Source: Lepraria neglecta | Taxonomy: Eukaryota > Ascomycota > Lecanoromycetes > Lecanorales > Stereocaulaceae | DNA length: 64,000 bases | Direction of reading: 5' to 3' | NCBI GenBank assembly: GCA_033220425.1 | Contig: CM065648.1 | Coordinates: 1,488,001-1,552,000 of the forward strand | Shown: piece after piece, positions 14,001-26,216 of the stretch | Layout of the letters: every line of letters begins with the position of its first letter | Position numbering within the stretch: the first letter of the stretch is position 1 | Notes under the pieces: generated by a model | What the model saw: only the letters and a program-made list of their open reading frames with translations | Told to the model about the DNA's origin: nothing | Databases searched by the model: none | Position numbers and translations under genes: made by a program

Positions 14001-16255
14001 TAAGAACAAGAAAGAGTATATTAAATATATATAGGATATTATCAAATACCTGTCGCAAGCGAAACTTCTTCTTAAACTAGAAAAGTGCGAATTTTATCGG
14101 GAATCGGTAGAATTTCTAGGATTTATAGTTAGTATAAAAGGTATTAGTATAAGCCCGGAAAAGATTAAGGCTATCGCTAAATAGCCTATACTATAGGACG
14201 TTAAAGTAGTATAAAGCTTCTTAGGATTTACTAACTTTAATAGGAAGTTCATCGAGGGCTACTCCAAGAAGGTACTATCTCTAATAGATATTACGAAGAA
14301 AGATATTAGATTTATATAGAGAAAAGACTAATAGAAATCATTCGATATATTGAAGAAAGTATATACGGATCTACTAGTACTCTATACCTTTCAGGCCAAC
14401 GAACCGGCCTATATAGAAATAGATACCTCGGATCTTGTAATCGGAGTATACCTATATTAAATAAAAGACTAAAAGTAGTATCTAGTTACCTACTATTTAA
14501 GGAAGATATTAGTAGTAGAATAAAACTATAATATATACGATAAGGAGCTACTTGCCGTAGTATATACATTATAGAACTGGCGAGTATACGTAGAGAGCTA
14601 CTTAGACTTAACTATCTTTACGGATTATAAGAATCTTCTTAACTTTATAATAACGAAAGAGTTAAATAGAAGATAGATTCAATAGTTAGAACTATTAGGT
14701 CAATATAAATTCAAGATAACCTATACTCTAGGAAAAGATAATAGTCGAGTAGATACCCTTAGTAGGCGATTAGACTATATAGAAGAAAAGAATATTATAG
14801 AATAACTAATTCTAAAGAAAGAAGCGGACGGATCGCTAGTACTATACTAGGTATTAGCAGCGACCCTTCGTATATTAGGACCTAATACGACTAATAGGAT
14901 CGTAAAGGCCTATAACGACGATATATTTGCAATAAACCTACGAAAGGATCAATAGGATTTAGTATTACTTAAATACTAGGACAAGATCTACTTACCTGAT
15001 ATATACGTTAAAGAAGTAATTAGGGATTACTATAATAACCCTTTATAAGGTTACCCTAGAGTATCTAAGATAATAGAACTTCTAGGACGAGGATACGCGG
15101 CGCTAAAGCTTCGAGCGCGCGTTAAATAATATATTAAAGAATATATCGAGTGCCAGCAGAATAAAGCGGTATAATACGCCAAGTATAGACAAATATAATT
15201 TACTTCTATACTAGAGTTACTATAGGATAATATTATAATGGACTTTATAGTCAAGCTACTACTATTAAAGGACCTAGCTACGTAGGATACCTTTAACTTA
15301 ATTATAGTTATTATAGATAAACTTATAAAGTATATAATTATAATACCTTTCAAAGAAACCTATAAAGTAGATTAGCTAGCTTTCGTACTACTCGACAAGC
15401 TAATAAGGGATTATAGTATACCTAAATCGATAATATCCGATAGAGATAAGCTATTTACGTCTAACTACTTGAGAACGCTAATAGTAGTAATTAGAACTAA
15501 ACTTCGGATATTAATAGTATATTATCTATAGACTAATAGATAAATAGAACGTGCTAATTAAATAATAGAAGTATACTTAAGGTATTATATAAACTAGAAG
15601 TAGGATAACTAGATTTTACTACTCCTAATAGTATAACTAGCGTATAATAATAATAAGTTAGATATAATAGGCCTGATACTATTCTTTGCTAACTATAGAA
15701 AGAATATAAATATATTTCTATAACCTAGGAAAGGACCTAATATAGAAAGAGCCTTAGTTAAGGTAGAAGAGCTTAAGAATTTATATAAGGATATATAAAA
15801 GTCTATTAAAAGCTTAAATAGTAAGTTAAAGGAATAAGTTAATAAGAAAAGAAAGAATATTCCTTAGCTAAAAGAGGGGGATAAAGTATACCTCCTAATA
15901 AAAAATATAAGGATAAAGAGACTAAGTAAGAAACTAGATTATATTAAGGTCGGACTATTCTTAATCAAATAGGTAAAAGGACCTATTAACTATAAACTCT
16001 AACTACTACCCGACGCCAAAGTATATCCGGTATTCTATATCTTACTCTTAGAGCTAGTAGACTCTAATACACCTCTCTAAAAAACGTTTTACTATAATAT
16101 TAAGGAAGAAACAGAGTATAAGGTCAAGAGGATCCTAGATAGAAGGAATTAGTTCTATCTAGTTAAATAGAAAGGGTATAACGAGACGGAAAATACCTGG
16201 GAACCTCTTAGGAACCTTGCGGGGAACTGTAGGGAACGTCTACAAGAGTTCTATT
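11070..16255 (+). pseudogene. Gag-Pol relic of gypsy element 2
   Basis: Gag: a stop-free stretch of 94 codons at 11549-11833 holds RGLKDNIKDELIRSG and NTLDKLIEEAIEIDNKLFER, typical of chromovirus Gag. The zinc knuckle near 11891-11945 keeps one Cys and the His (CYSYSKPGHFTRDYKS). Protease DSGA is intact at 12910-12921. RT catalytic YLDD reads YLDN at 13975-13986. RNase H and integrase (KSIISDRDKLFTSNY-like near 15420-15470) follow, then a chromodomain near 16105-16225. Stops are frequent from the end of Gag onward. It encoded the structural and copying proteins of the element and is now inactive. Confidence 0.9.
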
Positions 16256-16809
16256 AGAAACAAGAGAGGACCAGTCGAAGCCCTCGGGGGCTTCTAAACT
16301 ATCGAGGAGATCGAAATATTCGGACGAGACGTTGAACGGAAGATTATTAGGATTAAGTAGAGCGGCTTCGTCGCGCTCTACCTCCTTAATATTTAGCAGC
16401 TCACGACGAACCAACAGATCTTCCTCCTCTTCAAGCTTCTTAACTTTACAGTTTAGCCTTGAAGTACGCGCAGTAAGCTCGGCTTACTTTCGGAGCGCTT
16501 TACGTAGCGCAGCTATCTTTTCATAGCGTTTCCTTTATATATAGCGAAGCTTGGCCTCGGAGAAGGCAAGCTTACAAGACAGCCCAGACGACGCGCACTC
16601 CACGCACGACTCCGATTCGGTCCTAATACAGTACTCCTTATCACGGCGAATATAGCACTTATACTTCCGTATAATAATAACGGCGGCACTCGAGCTAGCG
16701 AGAATGCGCTGCCTTCTAATTACTGATCTGGATAGGATCTCAGGGTTTGGTCGAGGTATAGAGGATAGCAGGTTATCCTCAGGACGAGAATTCTAGAGGG
16801 GGGAGCTAA
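16208..16809 (-). pseudogene. Antisense Zn2Cys6-like/coiled-coil ORF of element 2 (best preserved)
   Basis: The least damaged copy of the antisense gene. On the minus strand only about two stops interrupt roughly 200 codons, and the last 69 codons (16414 to 16208) are open. The cluster at 16574-16663 reads Y-x2-Y-x6-Y-x8-C-x2-C-x6-C: the last three Cys survive (SCVECASSGLSCK) and the first three are TAT/TAC, as expected from TGT/TGC after RIP. A Lys/Glu-rich probable coiled coil (LRKALRK, KKLEEEEDLLVRRELL) follows, then the tail LPFNVSSEYFDLLDSL. The spacing matches a Zn(II)2Cys6 cluster. The function is unknown; a regulator of the element or of host genes is conjecture. Confidence 0.68.
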
Positions 16810-17266
16810 TATTAAGACCCAAGGACATGCCAGGGGGAACGCGCTGCGGGCGCACGAAGGGGCATAGGCTTGGCAGGGTCTGGTTCAGACGAATCGATAT
16901 TCGACTCGTTCAACCCGGACATAGTTTAGACGAATCGATGTTCGACTCGTTCGACTCGGATATGGTTCAGACGAATCGATATTCGACTCGTTCGAACATA
17001 AAGGCTTGGCAGGGATTTCCTATTGCTATATATGCAGAGCACTACTTACTACTTGGAGTATCGTGCTCAACTTCTGTTTATATCTAGTACTCTACTATAT
17101 ACGATAGATCTCTTAGGCTAGGCACTGAATATATACATCCTCTAATTATATACCAGACCCGCTTAGCATCACTTGAAGCCTGCTTCATACTCTTGCTCTG
17201 TTATATACCCATCCTAGTGAGAATCAATCCATACTACGACCACCGCACGCAACGTGGTTCGTAACA
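16810..17266 (+). repeat. 3' LTR of element 2
   Basis: 457 bp, the same length as the 5' LTR, with the triple GACGAATCGAT-containing unit at about 16882-17000. It is preceded by a polypurine tract (agaggggggagc) and followed by TSD TCTAT. Confidence 0.92.
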
Positions 17267-17682
17267 TCTATAATCTTCTACTTTTTATTTTTAAGTTATT
17301 TATACTATATCTAAAGGTATATTAGTATAGCCTAAAGATATATAGACTCTTCCGTATTATAGGCTAACTCTTCGCGTATAGTTTTTAATTATAACTATAC
17401 TTCCTTTTATTCTATCTTAATATAATATATCTTAAGAGGTAATACTATAAGGTTATATTTCCTACTACTATCTATATAGTTAGAATATCTATTAGACCCT
17501 ATACCTATTAAGTACTACTTATCGCTAGTAATATATCGAGAATATAGCCGTATTACAACTTTAGTTAGCTTACTAGCTAATACCGTTTAGCGGATAGTTA
17601 GTTTATCTAAATATTTAGTATATTAGGGTAGTATAAAGGATAGATAGTTTCTTAGGACAAGAAATCTAGGAGAGGGAGCTAA

Positions 17683-19314
17683 TATTATAATTAGGAAATA
17701 TAATCAGGGATACGCTTAAGGAGTATAGTACCTATTATAGTTTGAGTTAACGAATTAGTATCCGACTTAGATAGACTCTAAAGGCTTAGTATACTAAGCG
17801 ATAAGCGTAGAGAGCGCAACGAGCGCAGTATAATTAGTGCGATCAATGCGATCAAGAATGCTTGGCATGGATTTCGTATATCTATATATACGGAGTACTA
17901 CTTACCACTTAGAGTATCGTGCTCAACTTACTTCTTACCTTTCGTATCTAAACTATATACGATAGATCTCTTAGGCTAGGCACTAAATATATATTATCTA
18001 ATTACAAGTGAGTGCCTGTAATCTTCACAGAAGATTACCGTAAAAATGGCTATATCTCGCTTATTTTATACTCGATTTAGGAAATTTAAGCGGATATAGA
18101 AAGCTATCTATTTATAGTATATTTTATATATATAAAGCTAAGCTCTAATCCTAATAGGACAAAAGTTATTAAGGATTTAGTATATTAGTACTTCGGGGGC
18201 GGCTGCGGGGGTAGCTTTAGGGAACTCCGCAGGTAAAAATATATTTTTTAAGCTTTCCTTAGCTAAATCTTTAGTTAGAAAGCGTATACTTAGTTCCAAA
18301 ACTTATAAAATTATCTTGATATTATATAACGTATATAGCGCGGGGTATCGCTGCGAAGAAGTTGCGGTGCGTATTCAACTTTCGATATTCTAGGTCCGGG
18401 GGTGCCTAGCTTAATACTTGGTATTTACTACCGAGCTTGCGCTACCCGCAAAACATAGCGAAAACACTTCTTTTACTTATAAGTTTTGCGTAAATAGACC
18501 GATTTTGAAAATTCTGACGGTGTTAGAAAGCGTATACTTGGCTCTAGAACCTACGAGATTATCTCGATATTATATAACGTATATGGCGCGGGGTATTGCT
18601 GCGAAGAAGTTGCGGTGCGTATTCAACTTTTGATATTCCAGGGTCCGGGGGCGCCAAGCTTAATACTTAGTATTTGCTACTAAGCTCGCGCTACTAGCAA
18701 AATATGGCGAAAACGCATCTTTTAGTCATAACCATTGCGTAAATAGGCCGATTCTAAAAATTCTTAATACGTAAGCAAGCTAGTAATTAAGTCCAAAGCT
18801 TATAAAATCCTCTCGATATTATATAGTGTATATAGCGCAGGGCATTACTGCGAAGAAGTTACGGTACGTATTCAACTAAGCTTGCGCTACCCGTAAAACA
18901 TGGCGAAAACGCTTCTTTTACTTATAACTATTACGTAAATAGGCCGATTCTAAAAATTCTTGATACGCAAGCAAGCTAATAATTAAGTCCAAAACTTATG
19001 AAATTATCTTGATATTATATAACGTATATAGCGCGGGGAAGTACTGCGAAGAAGTTGCGATACGAATTCAAGTTTTGGTAGTTGAAGGCGCTAGGCCGAA
19101 AAGCGTACTATCAGGGGGGAGAAGTATAGGGCTATTCTAATTGGCTATAAATGCGGAATTACTCCGAATATCGCGATAATCTATTATTAGAAGAAAGATA
19201 TACTAGACCCGCTTAGTATTACTTAAAGCCTACTTTATACTCTTATTAGATTATACCTCTATCTCTATTAAGAATCAATCTATATACGATACTAGTACGT
19301 AACGTGTTCGTAAC
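17683..19314 (+). repeat. 3' LTR of gypsy X copy A, split by a short Helitron
   Basis: The LTR runs 17683-18004 and 19199-19314 (438 bp). Joining the two parts gives atctaattatatactagaccc, exactly the uninterrupted sequence of the LTR near 63774. This proves a clean insertion with no target duplication. It ends ttcgtaaca. Confidence 0.9.
18005..19198 (-). mobile_element. Non-autonomous Helitron N1 (1194 bp)
   Basis: Read on the minus strand it starts TCTTTCTTCTAATAATAG and ends with the 9-bp-stem hairpin GTAATCTTC/GAAGATTAC, then ...CACTCACTTG. It sits between A and T of an LTR with no target duplication, as Helitrons do. Both ends match the RepHel copy at 22027-30750, so that family probably supplied the transposase. 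The interior has no gene. It consists of about four tandem ~200-250-bp units, each starting GCGCGGGGTATCGCTGCGAA or similar (at about 18336, 18583, 18834 and 19030). Confidence 0.85.
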
Positions 19315-20363
19315 ACTATTCCTATTATTAGTAGATATTAGCGATCTATATAGAAGAAGATTATTTATATACCCTATTATATTACTTACTTAAGGAAAAG
19401 AATACTAATCTAAAGCCTTTACTAATACGAGTACTATAGTATATTTATTTATTAATAAAATGGAAGTATAACTCCTATCCGATTACCTTAATATTATACC
19501 TATACCTCTCGCTAAACTATATTATCTCTATAGCTATAATAGTAAGATATAAAAGAAATCTATTATCTATACTATTTACCCTTCTATAAAAGTCTGCGAT
19601 TATCTTAAGTTAACTATACCTATACTTATTACTAACCTAGGTAACTAATATATTATCCTTAGTAAGCTATAGATGAATAAGTATAAGGTCCTACTAGATA
19701 TAGTAGATAACTATATTATCTTCTTACCTAGCTATTATAATTATACTAGAGCTCCTTAGACTCGCCTAAATACTTTAAAGGAACCTCTACTACCGCTCCT
19801 ATTACCTAAAGAAAATAAGGTACTTAATATCGCTGAGATTAGTACTATTATATTCTCTATATATATATATATAAGGAATCAAAAGAAGCGTAATATCTAA
19901 TACTTCTCTATAATAATAGCTAAGTTAGAGAAGGCCATCTAGAATAGATCTATACTAGACTAGATCTATAAGGTATCGGAGGTAATAGAGGGGATACTCG
20001 AGTAGAAGCTTCTCTAGGAATACTATAATCTTATTAATATCTTTGACCGGAGCAAAGTAAAGGAACTACTACTATATTAGTTATATAATTATAAAATTAA
20101 ACTAGAAGCTAGAAAGAAGCCCCTTTAGAGTTATCTATACTTAATATCTAGATTCAAGCTCTAGAAGGTAAAGGAATACTTAGACGATAATCTTAAGAAG
20201 GGCTTTATCTTACCTAGTATAGCTCTCTATATATTACTAGTCCTTTTTATCTAAAAGTATAATAGAAGTCTCTATTTCTATATTAACTATTGGAAACTTA
20301 ATACCCTTACAATTCGGAACTACTATCCTATACCGCTTATTAAGAAAATACTTACTTATATTA
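19315..20363 (+). pseudogene. Gypsy Y protease-RT fragment (spacer of the inverted duplication)
   Basis: A piece of a different Ty3/gypsy pol lies between two oppositely oriented gypsy X LTRs. The plus-strand translation shows a degraded protease active site near 19421 (NTSTIVYLFIN where DTGA would stand), the post-protease motif ILSKLWMNKYKVLLDIVDNY near 19655-19720, and the RT entry KVKEYLDDNLKKGFILPS with NYWKLNTLTIRNYYPIPL near 20160-20345. It is cut off at the LTR at 20364, before the YLDD box. Many stops are present. It is dead and truncated on both sides. Confidence 0.78.
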
Positions 20364-20862
20364 TATTACGAACACGTTACGTACTAGTATCGTATATAGA
20401 TTGATTCTCAATAGGGATAGAGGTACAACCTGACAAGAGTATAAAGTAGGCTTCAAGTAATACTAAGCGGGTCTAGTATATAATTAGATAATATATATTC
20501 AGTACCTAGCCTAAGAGATCTATCGTATATAGTTTAGATACGAAAGGTAAGAAGTAAATTGAGCACGATACTCCAAGTAGTAAGTAGTGCTCCGTATATA
20601 TAGACATACGAAATCTATGCCAAGTATTCTTGATCGTATTGATCGCACTAATCGCACTGCGCTTATTGCGCTCATTGCGCTCATTATCTATAATCGCTTT
20701 GATCGCACTAATCGCACTACGCTCGTTACGCTCTCTACGCTCATCGCTTAGTATGCTAAGCCTTCAGGGTCTATCTAAGTCAGATACTAATTCGTTAACT
20801 CGAACTATAACGGGTACTACGCTCCTTGAGCGTATCCCTAATTATATTTCCTAATTATAATA
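20364..20862 (-). repeat. 3' LTR of gypsy X copy B (minus strand)
   Basis: An LTR of the gypsy X type read on the minus strand, from tattataattagg (20862) to gttcgtaata (20364). It is 499 bp, longer than copy A because of an extra block of repeats made of GCGATCAATGCGATCA-like units (about 20625-20750). These repeats create a stop-free 74-codon stretch that I do not regard as a gene. Confidence 0.88.
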
Positions 20863-22026
20863 TTAGCTCCCTCTCCTAGATTTCTTGTCCTAAGAAACTA
20901 TCTATCCTTTATACTACCCTAATATACTAAATATTTAGATAAACTAATCGTCCGCCGAATAGTATTAGCTAGTAAGCTAACCAAAGTTGTAATACGGCTA
21001 TATTCCCGATATATTACTAGCGGCAAGTAGTACTTAATAGGTATAGGGTCTAATAGGTATTCTAACTATATAGGTAGTAGTAGGAAATATAATCTTATAG
21101 TATCGCCCTTAAGATATATTATATTAAGATAGAATAAAAGGAAGTATAGTTATAGTTAAAAACTATACGCGAAGAGTTAGCCCGTAATATAGAAGAGTCT
21201 ATATATCTTTAGGCTATACTAATACGCCTTTAGATATAGTATAAATAACTTGAAAATAAAAAGCGGAAGATTATAGACTAAAAGATATAGAATATTAAGG
21301 AGTTAGAAGAAGACTAGTAGTCTATCCTAAGTATTCCTAATAGCTAGATATTTAATATCTTATCTAAATAATTTAGCTTCCTAGATAGAACTAATTAGTC
21401 CTCCTTCTATAATACTCCCGGAACTCTTATATAAGTCCCTAGTAGTTTATAAGATTCTTAAGTAGTTTCTAGATATTTTCGGTATCGTTATACCCTTTCT
21501 ATTTAACTAGATATTTCTAATTAATCTAGTTTAGAATCCTCTTAACCTTAAACTCTATTTCTTCTTTAATATTATAATAAAATATTTCCTATAAGAGTAT
21601 ATTAGAGTCTACTAGCTCTAAGAGTAAGATATAGAATACTAGATATACCTTAGTATTAGGTAGAAGCTTAAGTTTATAGTTAATAGGTCCTTTTATCTAT
21701 TTAATTAAGAATAGTCTAATCTTAATATAATCTAGTTTCTTACTTAGTCTTATTATTCTTATATTTTTTATTAGAAGATATACTTTATCCCTCTTCTTTA
21801 ACTAAGGAATATTCTTTCTTTTCTTATTAATTCCTTTCTTTAGTTTAGAATTTAAGCTTTTAATAGATCTTTATATATCCTTCTATAAATTCTTTAGCTT
21901 ATCTATCTTTACTAAGGCTTTTTCTATATTAGGTCCCTCTCTAGATTATAGAAAAGTATTTATATTCTTTCTATAATTAGTAAAGAATAGTATTAGCTTT
22001 ATTATATCTAATATCTTATTATTATA
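20863..22026 (-). mobile_element. Gypsy X copy B, truncated relic
   Basis: The reverse-complement counterpart of 9822-10575 plus 17267-17682 without the nested element 2. It contains, on the minus strand, integrase C-terminus and chromodomain remnants (about 21440-22000), then the polypurine tract and LTR. It joins Helitron copy B at 22027 at the same base context as copy A joins Helitron A, so both arms descend from one composite. Confidence 0.85.
20890..21440 (+). pseudogene. Antisense Zn2Cys6-like ORF relic of gypsy X copy B
   Basis: On the plus strand (opposite to this copy's pol) the cluster region at 21001-21090 again has six Tyr codons in the spacing x2, x6, x8, x2, x6 (YSRYITSGK then YLIGIGSNRYSNYIGSSRKY). 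Charged residues and the tail follow toward 21330-21440. Several stops interrupt it. It is uninterrupted by insertions, so it gives the full layout of the gypsy X version. Confidence 0.5.
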
Positions 22027-22789
22027 TAAGTTAGTATCTATAATCTTTATAGAAGATTACTATAAACCCGGCTATATCTCGCTTATTTTATACTCGATTT
22101 AGAAAATTTAAGTAGAGTTAGAAAGCCCTCTATTTATAGTATATTTTATATATATAAAGTTAAGCTCTAACTCTAATACTTCTAAAGTTATTAAAATATT
22201 CAGATTTTAATACTAAAGGGCGGCCTTAACGCGCGCTTGGCTATTTCTCGGGTCTAGAATCAGCGCTAATTAGCTAAATATTTTATAGTCCTAAGCTAGT
22301 GCTAGGCCTATGAAATCCCGATTGGCTAAACACGCGCGCTATAATATAGAGCTTGGTATAGGGCTGAGACTTCTACGCGTAAATATATATTTTTATACCT
22401 ATTAGCGGCGAGGTTATATAATAGTAATATTATAATTATTTATAGAGAAACCACATCGGGACTATAATATAATCTATATCTATACGCCTATAAGCTTATT
22501 AGCTAATATCTTTAAGCGTTAAGATATAGTTACCGCTATTTATTAAGTCTAAATAATAGCTATACCGAGTAAAATCTAACCCCGAATTATACTGAAAAGT
22601 CGATTACCGCAATCTATAAGTTTAATATATATTCCTAAAGAGGCTTAGCGTCGTTTCGAGTAACTCCTATTAGCTATAACTATTCTATAAGTACTATTCT
22701 ATAAGTACTAGACCTATAGTAGTACCTACTTATAGACCGGGTTATTTATAAGCTTATACCTAATATAGTTATCTAAATCTAGACCTATT

Positions 22790-24570
22790 ATATATAGGTT
22801 CAACTCTATAGTAACGCGCGAGTTACCGATATAAAATTGCCTATAGGTGAATACTAGACGGGACTATAGGTTAAGTCCTATATACTATATCGACTGCCCC
22901 TATAACTTATTAATAGTTATTACGAAGGTAGGGCGTATAGGGAACTACTTGCGGGTGAACGGGGTAGGGATATACTTATTACTATCCTTAGACTATAAAG
23001 GGATCTTATATAAGACTATCTCGCTATTATTAAAACTCCTACCTATAATATTACCCTTAAGGACGTGTCTCCCGTATTTAGTAAGTAGAATATAGGTCCT
23101 ATTATAGAGACGGGGTATATCTAAGTTTCTTATTAATATTACTGGCGTCTCTACCTTTAACTATAGCTTATATAGTAGTAGTAAAGGCTTATAGAATTTA
23201 TTCTAGTACTCGTTAGGGAACATCTCGTTTTCCTTAGAGTTTACCGCTTAATCGAAACTCTAGTATTTATAGTAGTCGCCCCGTATATAGTCGAGAATAT
23301 AGTTGTTTACTCTCTAGATATCCTTATTTATAATAGCTAGAATTACTTATTTAGTTAGATAGCGCCGGTCTAGAAGATCTCTGCTAATAGTAGGATAAAT
23401 TTTATTAATTAGTATATCTATAGTATTCCCTAGTAGGTGTCTATATTTCTAGGGAGACTTCTTATCCTTAGTAATTGGGTCGACTATATTACCTTTGCCG
23501 TTACTAATATAGAGGAGAGCTTCGGTAAATTCTACTATTTACTACCTGTAAGGGCCGATTATAGAGATACTAGACTAGGTTCGGGAGACTATCCCTCTAG
23601 TGCGGCTATACGATAGCGCAAGTCGTATAGTGGATCGGTTTGATACGAGAGTATAATCTCCCTCGATAAATATATTGTCTCTAAGGACTCCCATTTGGGT
23701 TCCTTAGGATTTAGTCTATCTAGTAGCAAATCCACCAGTTGTATCAGTCACGCATACCTAGACCCCGTTACACCACCTACCTTCTTCGGTAAAACCTCTA
23801 TTACTTAGATATATATTAGTAGTAAGGCGAAGAATAGTCACCTCGTCCTAGAACACCGCCTTCTAGATACAGGTATTAATAATAACGCCTACGGTCCCCC
23901 CTAGGACTACTAGTAAGGTCGGACGGAAATCGCCGCAAAAGCAAACAACCTTGCTACTAAAGTAAGTACTATTATTATCGCAAAGATCCTATAAAGAATA
24001 GCTAACGCATTCAACGGCGAAATAACTCTATATAGGCGCTTCGTCCTAGAAGATAATACAAGCCCGCTTAATTAACTCTGCGAGATTAGTCTCTTTCTGA
24101 ATACTATAACTGGATATACTCTCAGTATCTAATAGGATCTTGAATCGCGAATAGGTAGTATATCTACTATCTAATAGGGTTATAGCAGTATCTAAAGAGG
24201 CTACTACTAAAGTAATATACTTCTAAGAATAGAGCTTCTTTAGAATAGTATTCTAGACTATAGTCTTCCTAGTACCTCTAGCGCCGTTTAAAAAGAATAG
24301 TACGCCTATATCAAATTTATTATTCTTATTCTTATCTACTACCGCTATAATCTTTTCGGCTACTAGGTATTAGTCGGTATTAAACTTCTACTATTTAACC
24401 TCTATATCTTCTAGTATAATATTATAAGACATTTCTTCGCGTAGTAGGTAGTTCTGAATCCGTAATTTATATAGAAGATCGAATGGAATAATAACCGGCG
24501 GAAGGTTAAATAGCTCGAGGCTAAGGCTACTTTCGGTAGTAGACTAGTAGTCTAACTAGCCAGAAATCAA
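22790..24570 (-). pseudogene. Pif1-like helicase part of Helitron B RepHel
   Basis: The minus-strand translation mirrors copy A: Walker A GAGGT/RKT coding at about 24262-24290, DEAP and CGDFRQTLPVV motifs near 23930-24060, and C-terminal LKVG-PVILIRNLD near 23110-23150. This copy is uninterrupted over the helicase, unlike copy A, but stops (TAG/TAA) occur throughout. Comparison with copy A shows that the two were mutated independently. Confidence 0.82.
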
Positions 24571-26216
24571 ATATAGAGCATATTACTCAGCTTGAAACAC
24601 TAGATCTCGTATACGTTCGTCCTTATAGTCCTAAAGGATGTCTATACGGTAGACGAAATACTTATTCAATATATAGATATAGTTATCCGATATACTATTT
24701 TAATAGTTAGAATATATAGTCTAACTCAGATAGAGAATATAGTTCGACTCGGTTAAATATAGTCTAACTTGGATAGAGAATATAGTTTAACTTAGTTAAG
24801 TATAGTCTAACTCGGATATAGAATATAGTCTAACTTAGATAGAAAAACAACGATTATAGTAATAAAAATAGATACGTACCTTACTTTAAATTTCTCCTAA
24901 AGCGCTAAAGGGTCCTCTAGGTATAGTACTAATAGAATAGTTACGAAAAGACCTTATAGTACTACTAGTAAGCAAAGAGTCTTCGCTTCCTCTAGTACCT
25001 TAATATAGTACTTATTATTCTCTACTAATCTAAGTTAAATATAGGCCACTTTATATATTAGAAGTTCGCTATTAATAGTCCGTAGATTATCGAATAATAT
25101 TACCCCCTAATAGTAGGTAAGAAGGAGTCGGCAATAGTATAAATTACCCTGCTTAGGACTAATTATATATATATATCTAATTACCTCCCCCTTCTCGCGA
25201 ATAAACTATATCCGTTTCCTCTTATCCTATATAAAATATATAGGAAATTCGTTATATAGATAGTTAAGGGGGTTTGTATCTAGAAGGTATAGTTACCCGT
25301 TTTTTCTTCTAAATAGCAGAGGCTAATTATTCTCTAAGGCTTCCTTAGCAAGATAATTTATCTTAAAGAACTCTATTAACTATATCTTACGTAATAAGTC
25401 CTTATTAAGAATAGTCTCAGTAGTCTCCCTATCTAGATCGACGCTAATCTACTACTCTTTAGGTAAATAAATCTAGAGCCGTTTAATATAAGGCTTAATC
25501 CCCCCTATACTAAACCCAAAGATCTTCTAGCAAGCCTTAGAGCTTCCTATCTAGCGACTTTTATAGAATTTAGTAACCTTATTAACTAATAGAGGCTCTA
25601 GCTATTACTGCCCCGGCGGTATAGGGTTCCCCTAAGGCACCGTTATTAATCGAGTAACTGAAATATTTACCTAGTCTAGACCCTTATAGATATACTTGAA
25701 TAAGTAAAATATAGACTTAATAGAGGTATAGATCTTAATATTTAGATAAGTACGGTACTTCTTTAGAAGCCAGGGGTTATAGGGAACAATCTATTAGTTA
25801 GTATAGCCCTCCGGAGTAGGCTCTATATACGGGCGTCGATAATATAGATATACTCCCTTAGGATTGAATAATAACTTATTATAAATATCCTTAGAGAAGA
25901 ACTTAGAGTACTAGTTCTTCTCTTTATCCTAGTAGATATTAGAGGCTAAGTAATAGCGATAGATTATATAAGTAGTTACTAACTTATAGAGTACTAGGTC
26001 CTTCGTCTTATCAGGAATAACGGCCTATATAGTATTATTGATCTAGGAGATATATCTAATTTTGTCCTCCTCACGAATAATAAGAAGGATATAGGCGTAT
26101 AGTAGACCTCGCTTTTAAAATTTAACCATATAGTAATAACTAATATAGATACCTAATATATATCTCTCGAAAAGATCCTTAAGAAGCTCCCTAAGCTTTA
26201 TATTAAAAACTCGTAC

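Larger units (their letters stand above)
10576..17266 (+). mobile_element. Ty3/gypsy chromovirus element 2, complete with TSD
   Basis: 6691 bp with equal 457-bp LTRs and the target duplication TCTAT (10571-10575 and 17267-17271). It is inserted in gypsy X, whose uninterrupted sequence can be read in the inverted copy near 21260-21300. It is less mutated than its neighbours: the LTRs keep GC-rich blocks, and a 94-codon gag stretch at 11549-11833 has no stop. Internal sequence is close to element 4, but the LTR start and U3 differ. Confidence 0.93.
10436..17682 (-). pseudogene. Antisense Zn2Cys6-like ORF relic of gypsy X copy A, split by element 2
   Basis: The minus-strand frame between the chromodomain and LTR of gypsy X, interrupted by the insertion at 10576-17266. 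The cluster region (about 17456-17545) reads Y-x2-Y-x6-Y-x8-Y-x2-Y-x6-Y (RLYSRYITSDK and following), with the same spacing as the other gypsy copies but all six Cys positions now Tyr. The C-terminal part lies at 10436-10575, where the shared FNILSK-FSF tail is recognisable. Confidence 0.5.
9822..19314 (+). mobile_element. Gypsy X copy A, 5'-truncated relic holding nested insertions
   Basis: The 3' part of another gypsy element, visible as 9822-10575, 17267-18004 and 19199-19314 once the nested gypsy element 2 and a short Helitron are removed. It begins at the end of Helitron A inside the integrase C-terminus (ADTILFFTN-like), continues through a chromodomain and antisense ORF, and ends with a ~438-bp LTR (17683-19314 minus the Helitron). 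No 5' half is present. The inverted copy B is at 20364-22026 and shares the same Helitron junction. Confidence 0.85.

Noticed and set aside
20630-20854. 74-codon plus-strand frame rich in Leu, Ile and Arg
   Set aside because: It lies in the short GCGATCA-type repeats of a gypsy LTR and is low-complexity by construction.
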